From positions 310,001-374,000 of the forward strand of contig OZ059896.1 in the NCBI GenBank assembly GCA_964057225.1: 64,000 nt of DNA. The letters are read 5' to 3'. A program made the translations under genes and the position numbers. A model generated the notes under the pieces. That model did no database searches. It was not told the origin of the DNA and saw only the letters and a list, made by a program, of their open reading frames with translations. This document shows, piece after piece, positions 10,427 through 25,209 of this stretch. Positions within the stretch are counted from its first letter, which is position 1. Each line of letters starts with the position of its first letter. The DNA comes from Auanema rhodensis. Lineage: Eukaryota > Nematoda > Chromadorea > Rhabditida > Rhabditidae.

Positions 10427-13400
10427 ATATCAATAAAAATTTGTTTTTAGACTAATATGGACATGGGGAATCTAATTTTGAAAACCGCATCTCTTTATCT
10501 TTCACGTGAAGCGAGTTACATACCAAGTGCACATCACGTGTACATTTAATTAGCATAAATTAAAGTTCACGTAAATTTCAAAGTCATGGTTACCTTGAAC
10601 CAATATCAATAAAAATTTGTTTTTAGACTAATATGGACATGGGGAATCTAATTTTGAAAACCGCATCTCTTTATCTTTCACGTGAAGCGAGTTACATACC
10701 AAGTGCACATCACGTGTACATTTAATTAGCATAAATTAAAGTTCACGTAAATTTCAAAGTCATGGTTACCATGAACCAATATCAATAAAAATTTGTTTTT
10801 AGACTAATATGGACATGGGGAATCTAATTTTGAAAACCGCATCTCTTTATCTTTCACGTGAAGCGAGTTACATACCAAGTGCACATCACGTGTACATTTA
10901 ATTAGCATAAATTAAAGTTCACGTAAATTTCAAAGTCATGGTTACCATGAGGCAATATCAATAAAAATTCGTTTTTAGACTAATATGGACATGGGGAATC
11001 TAATTTTGAAAACCGCATCTCTTTATCTTTCACGTGAAGCGAGTTACATACCAAGTGCACATCATGTGTACATTTAATTAGCATAAATTAAAGTTCACGT
11101 AAATTTCAAAGTCATGGTTACCATGAAGCAATATCAATAAAAATTTGTTTTTAGACTAATATGGACATGGGGAATCTAATTTTGAAAACCGCATCTCTTT
11201 ATCTTTCACGTGAAGCGAGTTACATACCAAGTGCACATCACGTGTACATTTAATTAGCATAAATTAAAGTTCACGTAAATTTCAAAGTTATGGTTACCAT
11301 GCACCAATATCAATAAAAATTTGTTTTTAGACTAATATGGACATGGGGAATCTAATTTTGAAAACCGCATCTCTTTATCTTTCACGTGAAGCGAGTTACA
11401 TACCAAGTGCACATCACGTGTACATTTAATTAGCATAAATTAAAGTTCACGTAAATTTCAAAGTCATGGTTACCATGAAGTAATATCAATAAAAATTTGT
11501 TTTTAGACTAATATGGACATGGGGAATCTAATTTTGAAAACCGCATCTCTTTATCTTTCACGTGAAGCGAGTTACATACCAAGTGCACATCACGTGTACA
11601 TTTAATTAGCATAAATTAAAGTTCACGTAAATTTCAAAGTCATGGTTACCTTGAACCAATATCAATAAAAATTTGTTTTTAGACTAATATGGACATGGGG
11701 AATCTAATTTTGAAAACCGCATCTCTTTATCTTTCACGTGAAGCGAGTTACATACCAAGTGCACATCACGTGTACATTTAATTAGCATAAATTAAAGTTC
11801 ACGTAAATTTCAAAGTCATGGTTACCATGAGGCAATATCAATAAAAATTCGTTTTTAGACTAATATGGACATGGGGAATCTAATTTTGAAAACCGCATCT
11901 CTTTATCTTTCACGTGAAGCGAGTTACATACCAAGTGCACATCATGTGTACATTTAATTAGCATAAATTAAAGTTCACGTAAATTTCAAAGTCATGGTTA
12001 CCATGAAGCAATATCAATAAAAATTTGTTTTTAGACTAATATGGACATGGGGAATCTAATTTTGAAAACCGCATCTCTTTATCTTTCACGTGAAGCGAGT
12101 TACATACCAAGTGCACATCACGTGTACATTTAATTAGCATAAATTAAAGTTCACGTAAATTTCAAAGTCATGGTTACCATGAACCAATATCAATAAAAAT
12201 TTGTTTTTAGACTAATATGGACATGGGGAATCTAATTTTGAAAACCGCATCTCTTTATCTTTCACGTGAAGCGAGTTACTTACCAAGTGCACATCACGTG
12301 TACATTTAATTAGCATAAATTAAAGTTCACGTAAATTTCAAAGTCATGGTTACCATGAAGCAATATCAATAAAAATTTGTTTTTAGACTAATATGGACAT
12401 GGGGAATCTAATTTTGAAAACCGCATCTCTTTATCTTTCACGTGAAGCGAGTTACATACCAAGTGCACATCACGTGTACATTTAATTAGCATGAATTAAA
12501 GTTCACGTAAATTTCAAAGTCATGGTTACCATGCACCAATATCAATAAAAATTTGTTTTTAGACTAATATGGACATGGGGAATCTAATTTTGAAAACCGC
12601 ATCTCTTTATCTTTCACGTGAAGCGAGTTACATACCAAGTGCACATCACGTGTACATTTAATTAGCATGAATTAAAGTTCACGTAAATTTCAAAGTCATG
12701 GTTACCATGCACCAATATCAATAAAAATTTGTTTTTAGACTAATATGGACATGGGGAATCTAATTTTGAAAACCGCATCTCTTTATCTTTCACGTGAAGC
12801 GAGTTACATACCAAGTGCACATCACGTGTACATTTAATTAGCATAAATTAAAGTTCACGTAAATTTCAAAGTCATGGTTACCATGCACCAATATCAATAA
12901 AAATTTGTTTTTAGACTAATATGGACATGGGGAATCTAATTTTGAAAACCGCATCTCTTTATCTTTCACGTGAAGCGAGTTACATACCAAGTGCACATCA
13001 CGTGTACATTTAATTAGCATGAATTAAAGTTCACGTAAATTTCAAAGTCATGGTTACCATGCACCAATATCAATAAAAATTTGTTTTTAGACTAATATGG
13101 ACATGGGGAATCTAATTTTGAAAACCGCATCTCTTTATCTTTCACGTGAAGCGAGTTACATACCAAGTGCACATCACGTGTACATTTAATTAGCATAAAT
13201 TAAAGTTCACGTAAATTTCAAAGTCATGGTTACCATGAACCAATATCAATAAAAATTTGTTTTTAGACTAATATGGACATGGGGAATCTAATTTTGAAAA
13301 CCGCATCTCTTTATCTTTCACGTGAAGCGAGTTACATACCAAGTGCACATCACGTGTACATTTAATTAGCATAAATTAAAGTTCACGTAAATTTCAAAGT

Positions 13401-14122
13401 CATGGTTACCATGAACCAATATCAATAAAAATTTGTTTTTAGACTAATATGGACATGGGGAATCTAATTTTGAAAACCGCATCTCTTTATCTTTCACGTG
13501 AAGCGAGTTACATACCAAGTGCACATCACGTGTACATTTAATTAGCATAAATTAAAGTTCACGTAAATTTCAAAGTCATGGTTACCTTGAACCAATATCA
13601 ATAAAAATTTGTTTTTAGACTAATATGGACATGGGGAATCTAATTTTGAAAACCGCATCTCTTTATCTTTCACGTGAAGCGAGTTACATACCAAGTGCAC
13701 ATCACGTGTACATTTAATTAGCATAAATTAAAGTTCACGTAAATTTCAAAGTCATGGTTACCATGAACCAATATCAATAAAAATTTGTTTTTAGACTAAT
13801 ATGGACATGGGGAATCTAATTTTGAAAACCGCATCTCTTTATCTTTCACGTGAAGCGAGTTACATACCAAGTGCACATCACGTGTACATTTAATTAGCAT
13901 AAATTAAAGTTCACGTAAATTTCAAAGTCATGGTTACCATGAGGCAATATCAATAAAAATTCGTTTTTAGACTAATATGGACATGGGGAATCTAATTTTG
14001 AAAACCGCATCTCTTTATCTTTCACGTGAAGCGAGTTACATACCAAGTGCACATCATGTGTACATTTAATTAGCATAAATTAAAGTTCACGTAAATTTCA
14101 AAGTCATGGTTACCATGAAGCA
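10427..14122 (+). repeat. Dispersed four-monomer module, three copies
   Basis: The order ACCTTG (A169 to T), AACC-tailed unit, AGGC-tailed unit, then AAAATTCG with ATCATGTG and tail AAGC occurs at 10427-11130 and 13419-14122. A three-monomer version lacking the second unit lies at 11483-12010. The first two copies of the module are also preceded by GTTATGG and AAGT-tailed units (10075-10426 and 11131-11482). The AGGC tail and the CATGTG at p109-114 are confined to these three modules. Confidence 0.85.
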
Positions 14123-15002
14123 ATATCAATAAAAATTTGTTTTTAGACTAATATGGACATGGGGAATCTAATTTTGAAAACCGCATCTCTTTATCTTTCA
14201 CGTGAAGCGAGTTACATACCAAGTGCACATCACGTGTACATTTAATTAGCATAAATTAAAGTTCACGTAAATTTCAAAGTCATGGTTACCATGAACCAAT
14301 ATCAATAAAAATTTGTTTTTAGACTAATATGGACATGGGGAATCTAATTTTGAAAACCGCATCTCTTTATCTTTCACGTGAAGCGAGTTACATACCAAGT
14401 GCACATCACGTGTACATTTAATTAGCATAAATTAAAGTTCACGTAAATTTCAAAGTCATGGTTACCATGAAGCAATATCAATAAAAATTTGTTTTTAGAC
14501 TAATATGGACATGGGGAATCTAATTTTGAAAACCGCATCTCTTTATCTTTCACGTGAAGCGAGTTACATACCAAGTGCACATCACGTGTACATTTAATTA
14601 GCATAAATTAAAGTTCACGTAAATTTCAAAGTCATGGTTACCATGAACCAATATCAATAAAAATTTGTTTTTAGACTAATATGGACATGGGGAATCTAAT
14701 TTTGAAAACCGCATCTCTTTATCTTTCACGTGAAGCGAGTTACATACCAAGTGCACATCACGTGTACATTTAATTAGCATAAACTAAAGTTCACGTAAAT
14801 TTCAAAGTCATGGTTACCATGAAGCAATATCAATAAAAATTTGTTTTTAGACTAATATGGACATGGGGAATCTAATTTTGAAAACCGCATCTCTTTATCT
14901 TTCACGTGAAGCGAGTTACATACCAAGTGCACATCACGTGTACATTTAATTAGCATGAATTAAAGTTCACGTAAATTTCAAAGTCATGGTTACCATGCAC
15001 CA
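12363..15002 (+). repeat. GCATGAATT variant monomers (A131 to G)
   Basis: Four monomers with this loop substitution lie at 12363, 12539, 12891 and 14827, separated by normal units. A single distant one is at 58118. The cluster marks local spread of one variant. The rest of this stretch is plain monomers plus the third four-monomer module. Confidence 0.75.
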
Positions 15003-15530
15003 ATATCAATAAAAATTTGTTTTTAGACTAATATGGACATGGGGAATCTAATTTTGAAAACCGCATCTCTTTATCTTTCACGTGAAGCGAGTTACATACC
15101 AAGTGCACATCACGTGTACATTTAATTAGCATAAATTAAAGTTCACGTAAATTTCAAAGTCATGGTTACCATGCACCAATATCAATAAAAATTTGTTTTT
15201 AGACTAATATGGACATGGGGAATCTAATTTTGAAAACCGCATCTCTTTATCTTTCACGTGAAGCGAGTTTCATACCAAGTGCACATCACGTGTACATTTA
15301 ATTAGCATAAATTAAAGTTCACGTAAATTTCAAAGTCATGGTTACCATGAACCAATATCAATAAAAATTTGTTTTTAGACTAATATGGACATGGGGAATC
15401 TAATTTTGAAAACCGCATCTCTTTATCTTTCACGTGAAGCGAGTTACATACCAAGTGCACATCACGTGTACATTTAATTAGCATAAATTAAAGTTCACGT
15501 AAATTTCAAAGTCATGGTTACCATGCACCA

Positions 15531-18500
15531 ATATCAATAAAAATTTGTATTTAGACTAATATGGACATGGGGAATCTAATTTTGAAAACCGCATCTCTTT
15601 ATCTTTCACGTGAAGCGAGTTACATACCAAGTGCACATCACGTGTACATTTAATTAGCATAAATTAAAGTTCACGTAAATTTCAAAGTCATGGTTACCAT
15701 GCACCAATATCAATAAAAATTTGTTTTTAGACTAATATGGACATGGGGAATCTAATTTTGAAAACCGCATCTCTTTATCTTTCACGTGAAGCGAGTTACA
15801 TACCAAGTGCACATCACGTGTACATTTAATTAGCATAAATTAAAGTTCACGTAAATTTCAAAGTCATGGTTACCATGCACCAATATCAATAAAAATTTGT
15901 TTTTAGACTAATATGGACATGGGGAATCTAATTTTGAAAACCGCATCTCTTTATCTTTCACGTGAAGCGAGTTACATACCAAGTGCACATCACGTGTACA
16001 TTTAATTAGCATAAATTAAAGTTCACGTAAATTTCAAAGTCATGGTTACCATGAACCAATATCAATAAAAATTTGTTTTTAGACTAATATGGACATGGGG
16101 AATCTAATTTTGAAAACCGCATCTCTTTATCTTTCACGTGAAGCGAGTTACATACCAAGTGCACATCACGTGTACATTTAATTAGCATAAATTAAAGTTC
16201 ACGTAAATTTCAAAGTCATGGTTACCATGAACCAATATCAATAAAAATTTGTTTTTAGACTAATATGGACATGGGGAATCTAATTTTGAAAACCGCATCT
16301 CTTTATCTTTCACGTGAAGCGAGTTACATACCAAGTGCACATCACGTGTACATTTAATTAGCATAAATTAAAGTTCACGTAAATTTCAAAGTCATGGTTA
16401 CCATGCACCAATATCAATAAAAATTTGTTTTTAGACTAATATGGACATGGGGAATCTAATTTTGAAAACCGCATCTTTTTATCTTTCACGTGAAGCGAGT
16501 TACATACCAAGTGCACATCACGTGTACATTTAATTAGCATAAATTAAAGTTCACGTAAATTTCAAAGTCATGGTTACCATGAACCAATATCAATAAAAAT
16601 TTGTTTTTAGACTAATATGGACATGGGGAATCTAATTTTGAAAACCGCATCTCTTTATCTTTCACGTGAAGCGAGTTACATACCAAGTGCACATCACGTG
16701 TACATTTAATTAGCATAAATTAAAGTTCACGTAAATTTCAAAGTCATGGTTACCATGCACCAATATCAATAAAAATTTGTTTTTAGACTAATATGGACAT
16801 GGGGAATCTAATTTTGAAAACCGCATCTTTTTATCTTTCACGTGAAGCGAGTTACATACCAAGTGCACATCACGTGTACATTTAATTAGCATAAATTAAA
16901 GTTCACGTAAATTTCAAAGTCATGGTTACCATGAACCAATATCAATAAAAATTTGTTTTTAGACTAATATGGACATGGGGAATCTAATTTTGAAAACCGC
17001 ATCTCTTTATCTTTCACGTGAAGCGAGTTACATACCAAGTGCACATCACGTGTACATTTAATTAGCATAAATTAAAGTTCACGTAAATTTCAAAGTCATG
17101 GTTACCATGCACCAATATCAATAAAAATTTGTATTTAGACTAATATGGACATGGGGAATCTAATTTTGAAAACCGCATCTCTTTATCTTTCACGTGAAGC
17201 GAGTTACATACCAAGTGCACATCACGTGTACATTTAATTAGCATAAATTAAAGTTCACGTAAATTTCAAAGTCATGGTTACCATGCACCAATATCAATAA
17301 AAATTTGTTTTTAGACTAATATGGACATGGGGAATCTAATTTTGAAAACCGCATCTTTTTATCTTTCACGTGAAGCGAGTTACATACCAAGTGCACATCA
17401 CGTGTACATTTAATTAGCATAAATTAAAGTTCACGTAAATTTCAAAGTCATGGTTACCATGCACCAATATCAATAAAAATTTGTTTTTAGACTAATATGG
17501 ACATGGGGAATCTAATTTTGAAAACCGCATCTCTTTATCTTTCACGTGAAGCGAGTTACATACCAAGTGCACATCACGTGTACATTTAATTAGCATAAAT
17601 TAAAGTTCACGTAAATTTCAAAGTCATGGTTACCATGAACCAATATCAATAAAAATTTGTTTTTAGACTAATATGGACATGGGGAATCTAATTTTGAAAA
17701 CCGCATCTCTTTATCTTTCACGTGAAGCGAGTTACATACCAAGTGCACATCACGTGTACATTTAATTAGCATAAATTAAAGTTCACGTAAATTTCAAAGT
17801 CATGGTTACCATGCACCAATATCAATAAAAATTTGTTTTTAGACTAATATGGACATGGGGAATCTAATTTTGAAAACCGCATCTCTTTATCTTTCACGTG
17901 AAGCGAGTTACATACCAAGTGCACATCACGTGTACATTTAATTAGCATAAATTAAAGTTCACGTAAAATTCAAAGTCATGGTTACCATGCACCAATATCA
18001 ATAAAAATTTGTTTTTAGACTAATATGGACATGGGGAATCTAATTTTGAAAACCGCATCTCTTTATCTTTCACGTGAAGCGAGTTACATACCAAGTGCAC
18101 ATCACGTGTACATTTAATTAGCATAAATTAAAGTTCACGTAAATTTCAAAGTCATGGTTACCATGCACCAATATCAATAAAAATTTGTTTTTAGACTAAT
18201 ATGGACATGGGGAATCTAATTTTGAAAACCGCATCTTTTTATCTTTCACGTGAAGCGAGTTACATACCAAGTGCACATCACGTGTACATTTAATTAGCAT
18301 AAATTAAAGTTCACGTAAATTTCAAAGTCATGGTTACCATGCACCAATATCAATAAAAATTTGTTTTTAGACTAATATGGACATGGGGAATCTAATTTTG
18401 AAAACCGCATCTCTTTATCTTTCACGTGAAGCGAGTTACATACCAAGTGCACATCACGTGTACATTTAATTAGCATAAATTAAAGTTCACGTAAATTTCA

Positions 18501-18698
18501 AAGTCATGGTTACCATGAACCAATATCAATAAAAATTTGTTTTTAGACTAATATGGACATGGGGAATCTAATTTTGAAAACCGCATCTCTTTATCTTTCA
18601 CGTGAAGCGAGTTACATACCAAGTGCACATCACGTGTACATTTAATTAGCATAAATTAAAGTTCACGTAAATTTCAAAGTCATGGTTACCATGCACCA
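15531..18698 (+). repeat. Short HOR zone with TGTATTT and GCATCTTTTTATC variants
   Basis: TGTATTT (T20 to A) marks units at 15531 and 17115. CTTTTT (C67 to T) marks 16411, 16763, 17291 and 18171. The three-unit order CTTTTT, AACC-tailed, CACC-tailed at 17291-17818 returns at 18171-18698, an offset of 880 bp (five monomers). The same three-unit order also precedes the alpha HOR at 28904-29431 and 32072-32599, so it is the leader of that HOR. Confidence 0.8.
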
Positions 18699-21514
18699 AT
18701 ATCAATAAAAATTTGTTTTTAGACTAATATGGACATGGGGAATCTAATTTTGAAAACCGCATCTCTTTATCTTTCACGTGAAGCGAGTTACATACCCAGT
18801 GCACATCACGTGTACATTTAATTAGCATAAATTAAAGTTCACGTAAATTTCAAAGTCATGGTTACCATGAACCAATATCAATAAAAATTTGTTTTTAGAC
18901 TAATATGGACATGGGGAATCTAATTTTGAAAACCGCATCTCTTTATCTTTCACGTGAAGCGAGTTACATACCAAGTGCACATCACGTGTACATTTAATTA
19001 GCATAAATTAAAGTTCACGTAAATTTCAAAGTCATGGTTACCATGAACCAATATCAAAAAAAATTTGTTTTTAGACTAATATGGACATGGGGAATCTAAT
19101 TTTGAAAACCGCATCTCTTTATCTTTCACGTGAAGCGAGTTACATACCAAGTGCACATCACGTGTACATTTAATTAGCATAAATTAAAGTTCACGTAAAA
19201 TTCAAAGTCATGGTTACCATGCACCAATATCAATAAAAATTTGTTTTTAGACTAATATGGACATGGGGAATCTAATTTTGAAAACCGCATCTCTTTATCT
19301 TTCACGTGAAGCGAGTTACATACCAAGTGCACATCACGTGTACATTTAATTAGCATAAATTAAAGTTCACGTAAATTTCAAAGTCATGGTTACCATGCAC
19401 CAATATCAATAAAAATTTGTTTTTAGACTAATATGGACATGGGGAATCTAATTTTGAAAACCGCATCTCTTTATCTTTCACGTGAAGCGAGTTACATACC
19501 AAGTGCACATCACGTGTACATTTAATTAGCATAAATTAAAGTTCACGTAAATTTCAAAGTCATGGTTACCATGCACCAATATCAATAAAAATTTGTTTTT
19601 AGACTAATATGGACATGGGGAATCTAATTTTGAAAACCGCATCTCTTTATCTTTCACGTGAAGCGAGTTACATACCAAGTGCACATCACGTGTACATTTA
19701 ATTAGCATAAATTAAAGTTCACGTAAATTTCAAAGTCATGGTTACCATGAAGCAATATCAATAAAAATTTGTTTTTAGACTAATATGGACATGGGGAATC
19801 TAATTTTGAAAACCGCATCTCTTTATCTTTCACGTGAAGCGAGTTACATACCAAGTGCACATCACGTGTACATTTAATTAGCATAAATTAAAGTTCACGT
19901 AAATTTCAAAGTCATGGTTACCATGAAGCAATATCAATAAAAATTTGTTTTTAGACTAATATGGACATGGGGAATCTAATTTTGAAAACCGCATCTCTTT
20001 ATCTTTCACGTGAAGCGAGTTACATACCAAGTGCACATCACGTGTACATTTAATTAGCATAAATTAAAGTTCACGTAAATTTCAAAGTCATGGTTACCAT
20101 GAAGCAATATCAATAAAAATTTGTTTTTAGACTAATATGGACATGGGGAATCTAATTTTGAAAACCGCATCTCTTTATCTTTCACGTGAAGCGAGTTACA
20201 TACCAAGTGCACATCACGTGTACATTTAATTAGCATAAATTAAAGTTCACGTAAATTTCAAAGTCATGGTTACCATGCACCAATATCAATAAAAATTTGT
20301 TTTTAGACTAATATGGACATGGGGAATCTAATTTTGAAAACCGCATCTCTTTATCTTTCACGTGAAGCGAGTTACATACCAAGTGCACATCACGTGTACA
20401 TTTAATTAGCATAAATTAAAGTTCACGTAAATTTCAAAGTGATGGTTACCATGCACCAATATCAATAAAAATTTGTTTTTAGACTAATATGGACATGGGG
20501 AATCTAATTTTGAAAACCGCATCTCTTTATCTTTCACGTGAAGCGAGTTACATACCAAGTGCACATCACGTGTACATTTAATTAGCATAAATTAAAGTTC
20601 ACGTAAATTTCAAAGTCATGGTTACCATGAACCAATATCAATAAAAATTTGTTTTCAGACTAATATGGACATGGGGAATCTAATTTTGAAAACCGCATCT
20701 CTTTATCTTTCACGTGAAGCGAGTTACATACCAAGTGCACATCACGTGTACATTTAATTAGCATAAATTAAAGTTCACGTAAATTTCAAAGTCATGGTTA
20801 CCATGCACCAATATCAATAAAAATTTGTTTTTAGACTAATATGGACATGGGGAATCTAATTTTGAAAACCGCATCTCTTTATCTTTCACGTGAAGCGAGT
20901 TACATACCAAGTGCACATCACGTGTACATTTAATTAGCATAAACTAAAGTTCACGTAAATTTCAAAGTCATGGTTACCATGAACCAATATCAATAAAAAT
21001 TTGTTTTTAGACTAATATGGACATGGGGAATCTAATTTTGAAAACCGCATCTCTTTATCTTTCACGTGAAGCGAGTTACATACCAAGTGCACATCACGTG
21101 TACATTTAATTAGCATAAATTAAAGTTCACGTAAATTTCAAAGTCATGGTTACCATGCACCAATATCAATAAAAATTTGTTTTTAGACTAATATGGACAT
21201 GGGGAATCTAATTTTGAAAACCGCATCTCTTTATCTTTCACGTGAAGCGAGTTACATACCAAGTGCACATCACGTGTACATTTAATTAGCATAAACTAAA
21301 GTTCACGTAAATTTCAAAGTCATGGTTACCATGAAGCAATATCAATAAAAATTTGTTTTTAGACTAATATGGACATGGGGAATCTAATTTTGAAAACCGC
21401 ATCTCTTTATCTTTCACGTGAAGCGAGTTACATACCAAGTGCACATCACGTGTACATTTAATTAGCATAAATTAAAGTTCACGTAAAATTCAAAGTCATG
21501 GTTACCATGCACCA
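18699..21514 (+). repeat. Alpha HOR copy 1 (16 monomers, 2816 bp)
   Basis: It starts with the TACCCAGTG unit (A99 to C). In order then come a plain unit, TCAAAAAAAATTT with GTAAAATTC, two plain units, three AAGC-tailed units, a plain unit, GTGATGG, a plain unit, TTTTCAGAC, AAACTAAAG, plain, AAACTAAAG with AAGC, and GTAAAATTC. Copy 2 follows directly at 21515. Compared with later copies it lacks the GGGAAATC and GACAAGGGG units that normally precede TTTTCAGAC. Confidence 0.85.
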
Positions 21515-24330
21515 ATATCAATAAAAATTTGTTTTTAGACTAATATGGACATGGGGAATCTAATTTTGAAAACCGCATCTCTTTATCTTTCACGTGAAGC
21601 GAGTTACATACCCAGTGCACATCACGTGTACATTTAATTAGCATAAATTAAAGTTCACGTAAATTTCAAAGTCATGGTTACCATGAACCAATATCAATAA
21701 AAATTTGTTTTTAGACTAATATGGACATGGGGAATCTAATTTTGAAAACCGCATCTCTTTATCTTTCACGTGAAGCGAGTTACATACCAAGTGCACATCA
21801 CGTGTACATTTAATTAGCATAAATTAAAGTTCACGTAAATTTCAAAGTCATGGTTACCATGAACCAATATCAAAAAAAATTTGTTTTTAGACTAATATGG
21901 ACATGGGGAATCTAATTTTGAAAACCGCATCTCTTTATCTTTCACGTGAAGCGAGTTACATACCAAGTGCACATCACGTGTACATTTAATTAGCATAAAT
22001 TAAAGTTCACGTAAAATTCAAAGTCATGGTTACCATGCACCAATATCAATAAAAATTTGTTTTTAGACTAATATGGACATGGGGAATCTAATTTTGAAAA
22101 CCGCATCTCTTTATCTTTCACGTGAAGCGAGTTACATACCAAGTGCACATCACGTGTACATTTAATTAGCATAAATTAAAGTTCACGTAAATTTCAAAGT
22201 CATGGTTACCATGCACCAATATCAATAAAAATTTGTTTTTAGACTAATATGGACATGGGGAATCTAATTTTGAAAACCGCATCTCTTTATCTTTCACGTG
22301 AAGCGAGTTACATACCAAGTGCACATCACGTGTACATTTAATTAGCATAAATTAAAGTTCACGTAAATTTCAAAGTCATGGTTACCATGCACCAATATCA
22401 ATAAAAATTTGTTTTTAGACTAATATGGACATGGGGAATCTAATTTTGAAAACCGCATCTCTTTATCTTTCACGTGAAGCGAGTTACATACCAAGTGCAC
22501 ATCACGTGTACATTTAATTAGCATAAATTAAAGTTCACGTAAATTTCAAAGTCATGGTTACCATGAAGCAATATCAATAAAAATTTGTTTTTAGACTAAT
22601 ATGGACATGGGGAATCTAATTTTGAAAACCGCATCTCTTTATCTTTCACGTGAAGCGAGTTACATACCAAGTGCACATCACGTGTACATTTAATTAGCAT
22701 AAATTAAAGTTCACGTAAATTTCAAAGTCATGGTTACCATGCACCAATATCAATAAAAATTTGTTTTTAGACTAATATGGACATGGGGAATCTAATTTTG
22801 AAAACCGCATCTCTTTATCTTTCACGTGAAGCGAGTTACATACCAAGTGCACATCACGTGTACATTTAATTAGCATAAATTAAAGTTCACGTAAATTTCA
22901 AAGTGATGGTTACCATGCACCAATATCAATAAAAATTTGTTTTTAGACTAATATGGACATGGGGAATCTAATTTTGAAAACCGCATCTCTTTATCTTTCA
23001 CGTGAAGCGAGTTACATACCAAGTGCACATCACGTGTACATTTAATTAGCATAAATTAAAGTTCACGTAAATTTCAAAGTCATGGTTACCATGAACCAAT
23101 ATCAATAAAAATTTGTTTTTAGACTAATATGGACATGGGAAATCTAATTTTGAAAACCGCATCTCTTTATCTTTCACGTGAAGCGAGTTACATACCAAGT
23201 GCACATCACGTGTACATTCAATTAGCATAAATTAAAGTTCACGTAAAATTCAAAGTCATGGTTACCATGCACCAATATCAATAAAAATTTGTTTTTAGAC
23301 TAATATGGACAAGGGGAATCTAATTTTGAAAACCGCATCTCTTTATCTTTCATGTGAAGCGAGTTACATACCAAGTGCACATCACGTGTACATTTAATTA
23401 GCATAAATTAAAGTTCACGTAAATTTCAAAGTCATGGTTACCATGCACCAATATCAATGAAAATTTGTTTTCAGACTAATATGGACATGGGGAATCTAAT
23501 TTTGAAAACCGCATCTCTTTATCTTTCACGTGAAGCGAGTTACATACCAAGTGCACATCACGTGTACATTTAATTAGCATAAATTAAAGTTCACGTAAAT
23601 TTCAAAGTCATGGTTACCATGCACCAATATCAATAAAAATTTGTTTTTAGACTAATATGGACATGGGGAATCTAATTTTGAAAACCGCATCTCTTTATCT
23701 TTCACGTGAAGCGAGTTACATACCAAGTGCACATCACGTGTACATTTAATTAGCATAAACTAAAGTTCACGTAAATTTCAAAGTCATGGTTACCATGAAC
23801 CAATATCAATAAAAATTTGTTTTTAGACTAATATGGACATGGGGAATCTAATTTTGAAAAGCGCATCTCTTTATCTTTCACGTGAAGCGAGTTACATACC
23901 AAGTGCACATCACGTGTACATTTAATTAGCATAAATTAAAGTTCACGTAAATTTCAAAGTCATGGTTACCATGCACCAATATCAATAAAAATTTGTTTTT
24001 AGACTAATATGGACATGGGGAATCTAATTTTGAAAACCGCATCTCTTTATCTTTCACGTGAAGCGAGTTACATACCAAGTGCACATCACGTGTACATTTA
24101 ATTAGCATAAACTAAAGTTCACGTAAATTTCAAAGTCATGGTTACCATGAAGCAATATCAATAAAAATTTGTTTTTAGACTAATATGGACATGGGGAATC
24201 TAATTTTGAAAACCGCATCTCTTTATCTTTCACGTGAAGCGAGTTACATACCAAGTGCACATCACGTGTACATTTAATTAGCATAAATTAAAGTTCACGT
24301 AAAATTCAAAGTCATGGTTACCATGCACCA
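21515..24330 (+). repeat. Alpha HOR copy 2 (16 monomers, 2816 bp)
   Basis: It begins with the same TACCCAGTG unit exactly 2816 bp after copy 1. Relative to copy 1 it lacks two AAGC-tailed units before GTGATGG but gains two units at 23099-23450: GGGAAATC with ACATTCAATT and GTAAAATTC, then GACAAGGGG with TTTCATGTG. Equal length is therefore a coincidence of minus two and plus two monomers. Private changes are CAATGAAAATT (23451) and GAAAAGCGC (23803). It runs straight into beta copy 1 at 24331. Confidence 0.85.
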
Positions 24331-25034
24331 ATATCAATAAAAATTTGTTTTTAGACTAATATGGACATGGGGAATCTAATTTTGAAAACCGCATCTCTTT
24401 ATCTTTTACGTGAAGCGAGTTACATACCAAGTGCACATCACGTGTACATTTAATTAGCATAAATTAAAGTTCACGTAAATTTCAAAGTCATGGTTACCAT
24501 GCACCAATATCAATAAAAATTTGTTTTTAGACTAATATGGACATGGGGAATCTAATTTTGAAAACCGCATCTCTTTATCTTTTACGTGAAGCGAGTTACA
24601 TACCAAGTGCACATCACGTGTACATTTAATTAGCATAAATTAAAGTTCACGTAAATTTCAAAGTCATGGTTACCATGAACCAATATCAATAAAAATTTGT
24701 TTTTAGACTAATATGGACATGGGGAATCTGATTTTGAAAACCGCATCTCTTTATCTTTCACGTGAAGCGAGTTACATACCAAGTGCACATCACGTGTACA
24801 TTTAATTAGCATAAATTAAAGTTTACGTAAAATTCAAAGTCATGGTTACCATGCACCAATATCAATAAAAATTTGTTTTTAGACTAATATGGACATGGGG
24901 AATCTAATTTTGAAAACCGCATCTCTTTATCTTTTACGTGAAGCGAGTTACATACCAAGTGCACATCACGTGTACATTTAATTAGCATAAATTAAAGTTC
25001 ACGTAAATTTCAAAGTCATGGTTACCATGAACCA

Positions 25035-25209
25035 ATATCAATAAAATTTGTTTTTAGACTAATATGGACATGGGGAATCTAATTTTGAAAACCGCATCTC
25101 TTTATCTTTAACGTGAAGCGAGTTACATACCAAGTGCACATCACGTGTACATTTAATTAGCATAAATTAAAGTTCACGTAAATTTCAAAGTCATGGTTAC
25201 CATGAACCA
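25035..25209 (+). repeat. 175-bp monomer
   Basis: One A is missing from the A5 run (ATAAAATTTG). The unit also has TTTAACGTG. Seven such units occur, at 25035, 25562, 26793, 40168, 41575, 59878 and 61461, all inside beta blocks and all with TTTAACGTG, which shows a single origin followed by duplication. Confidence 0.95.

Noticed and set aside
10955-10980. CENP-B box in AATTCG variant monomers
   Set aside because: TTCG is followed by TTTTTAGAC, which lacks the spaced A and the CGGG needed by the NTTCGNNNNANNCGGGN consensus.
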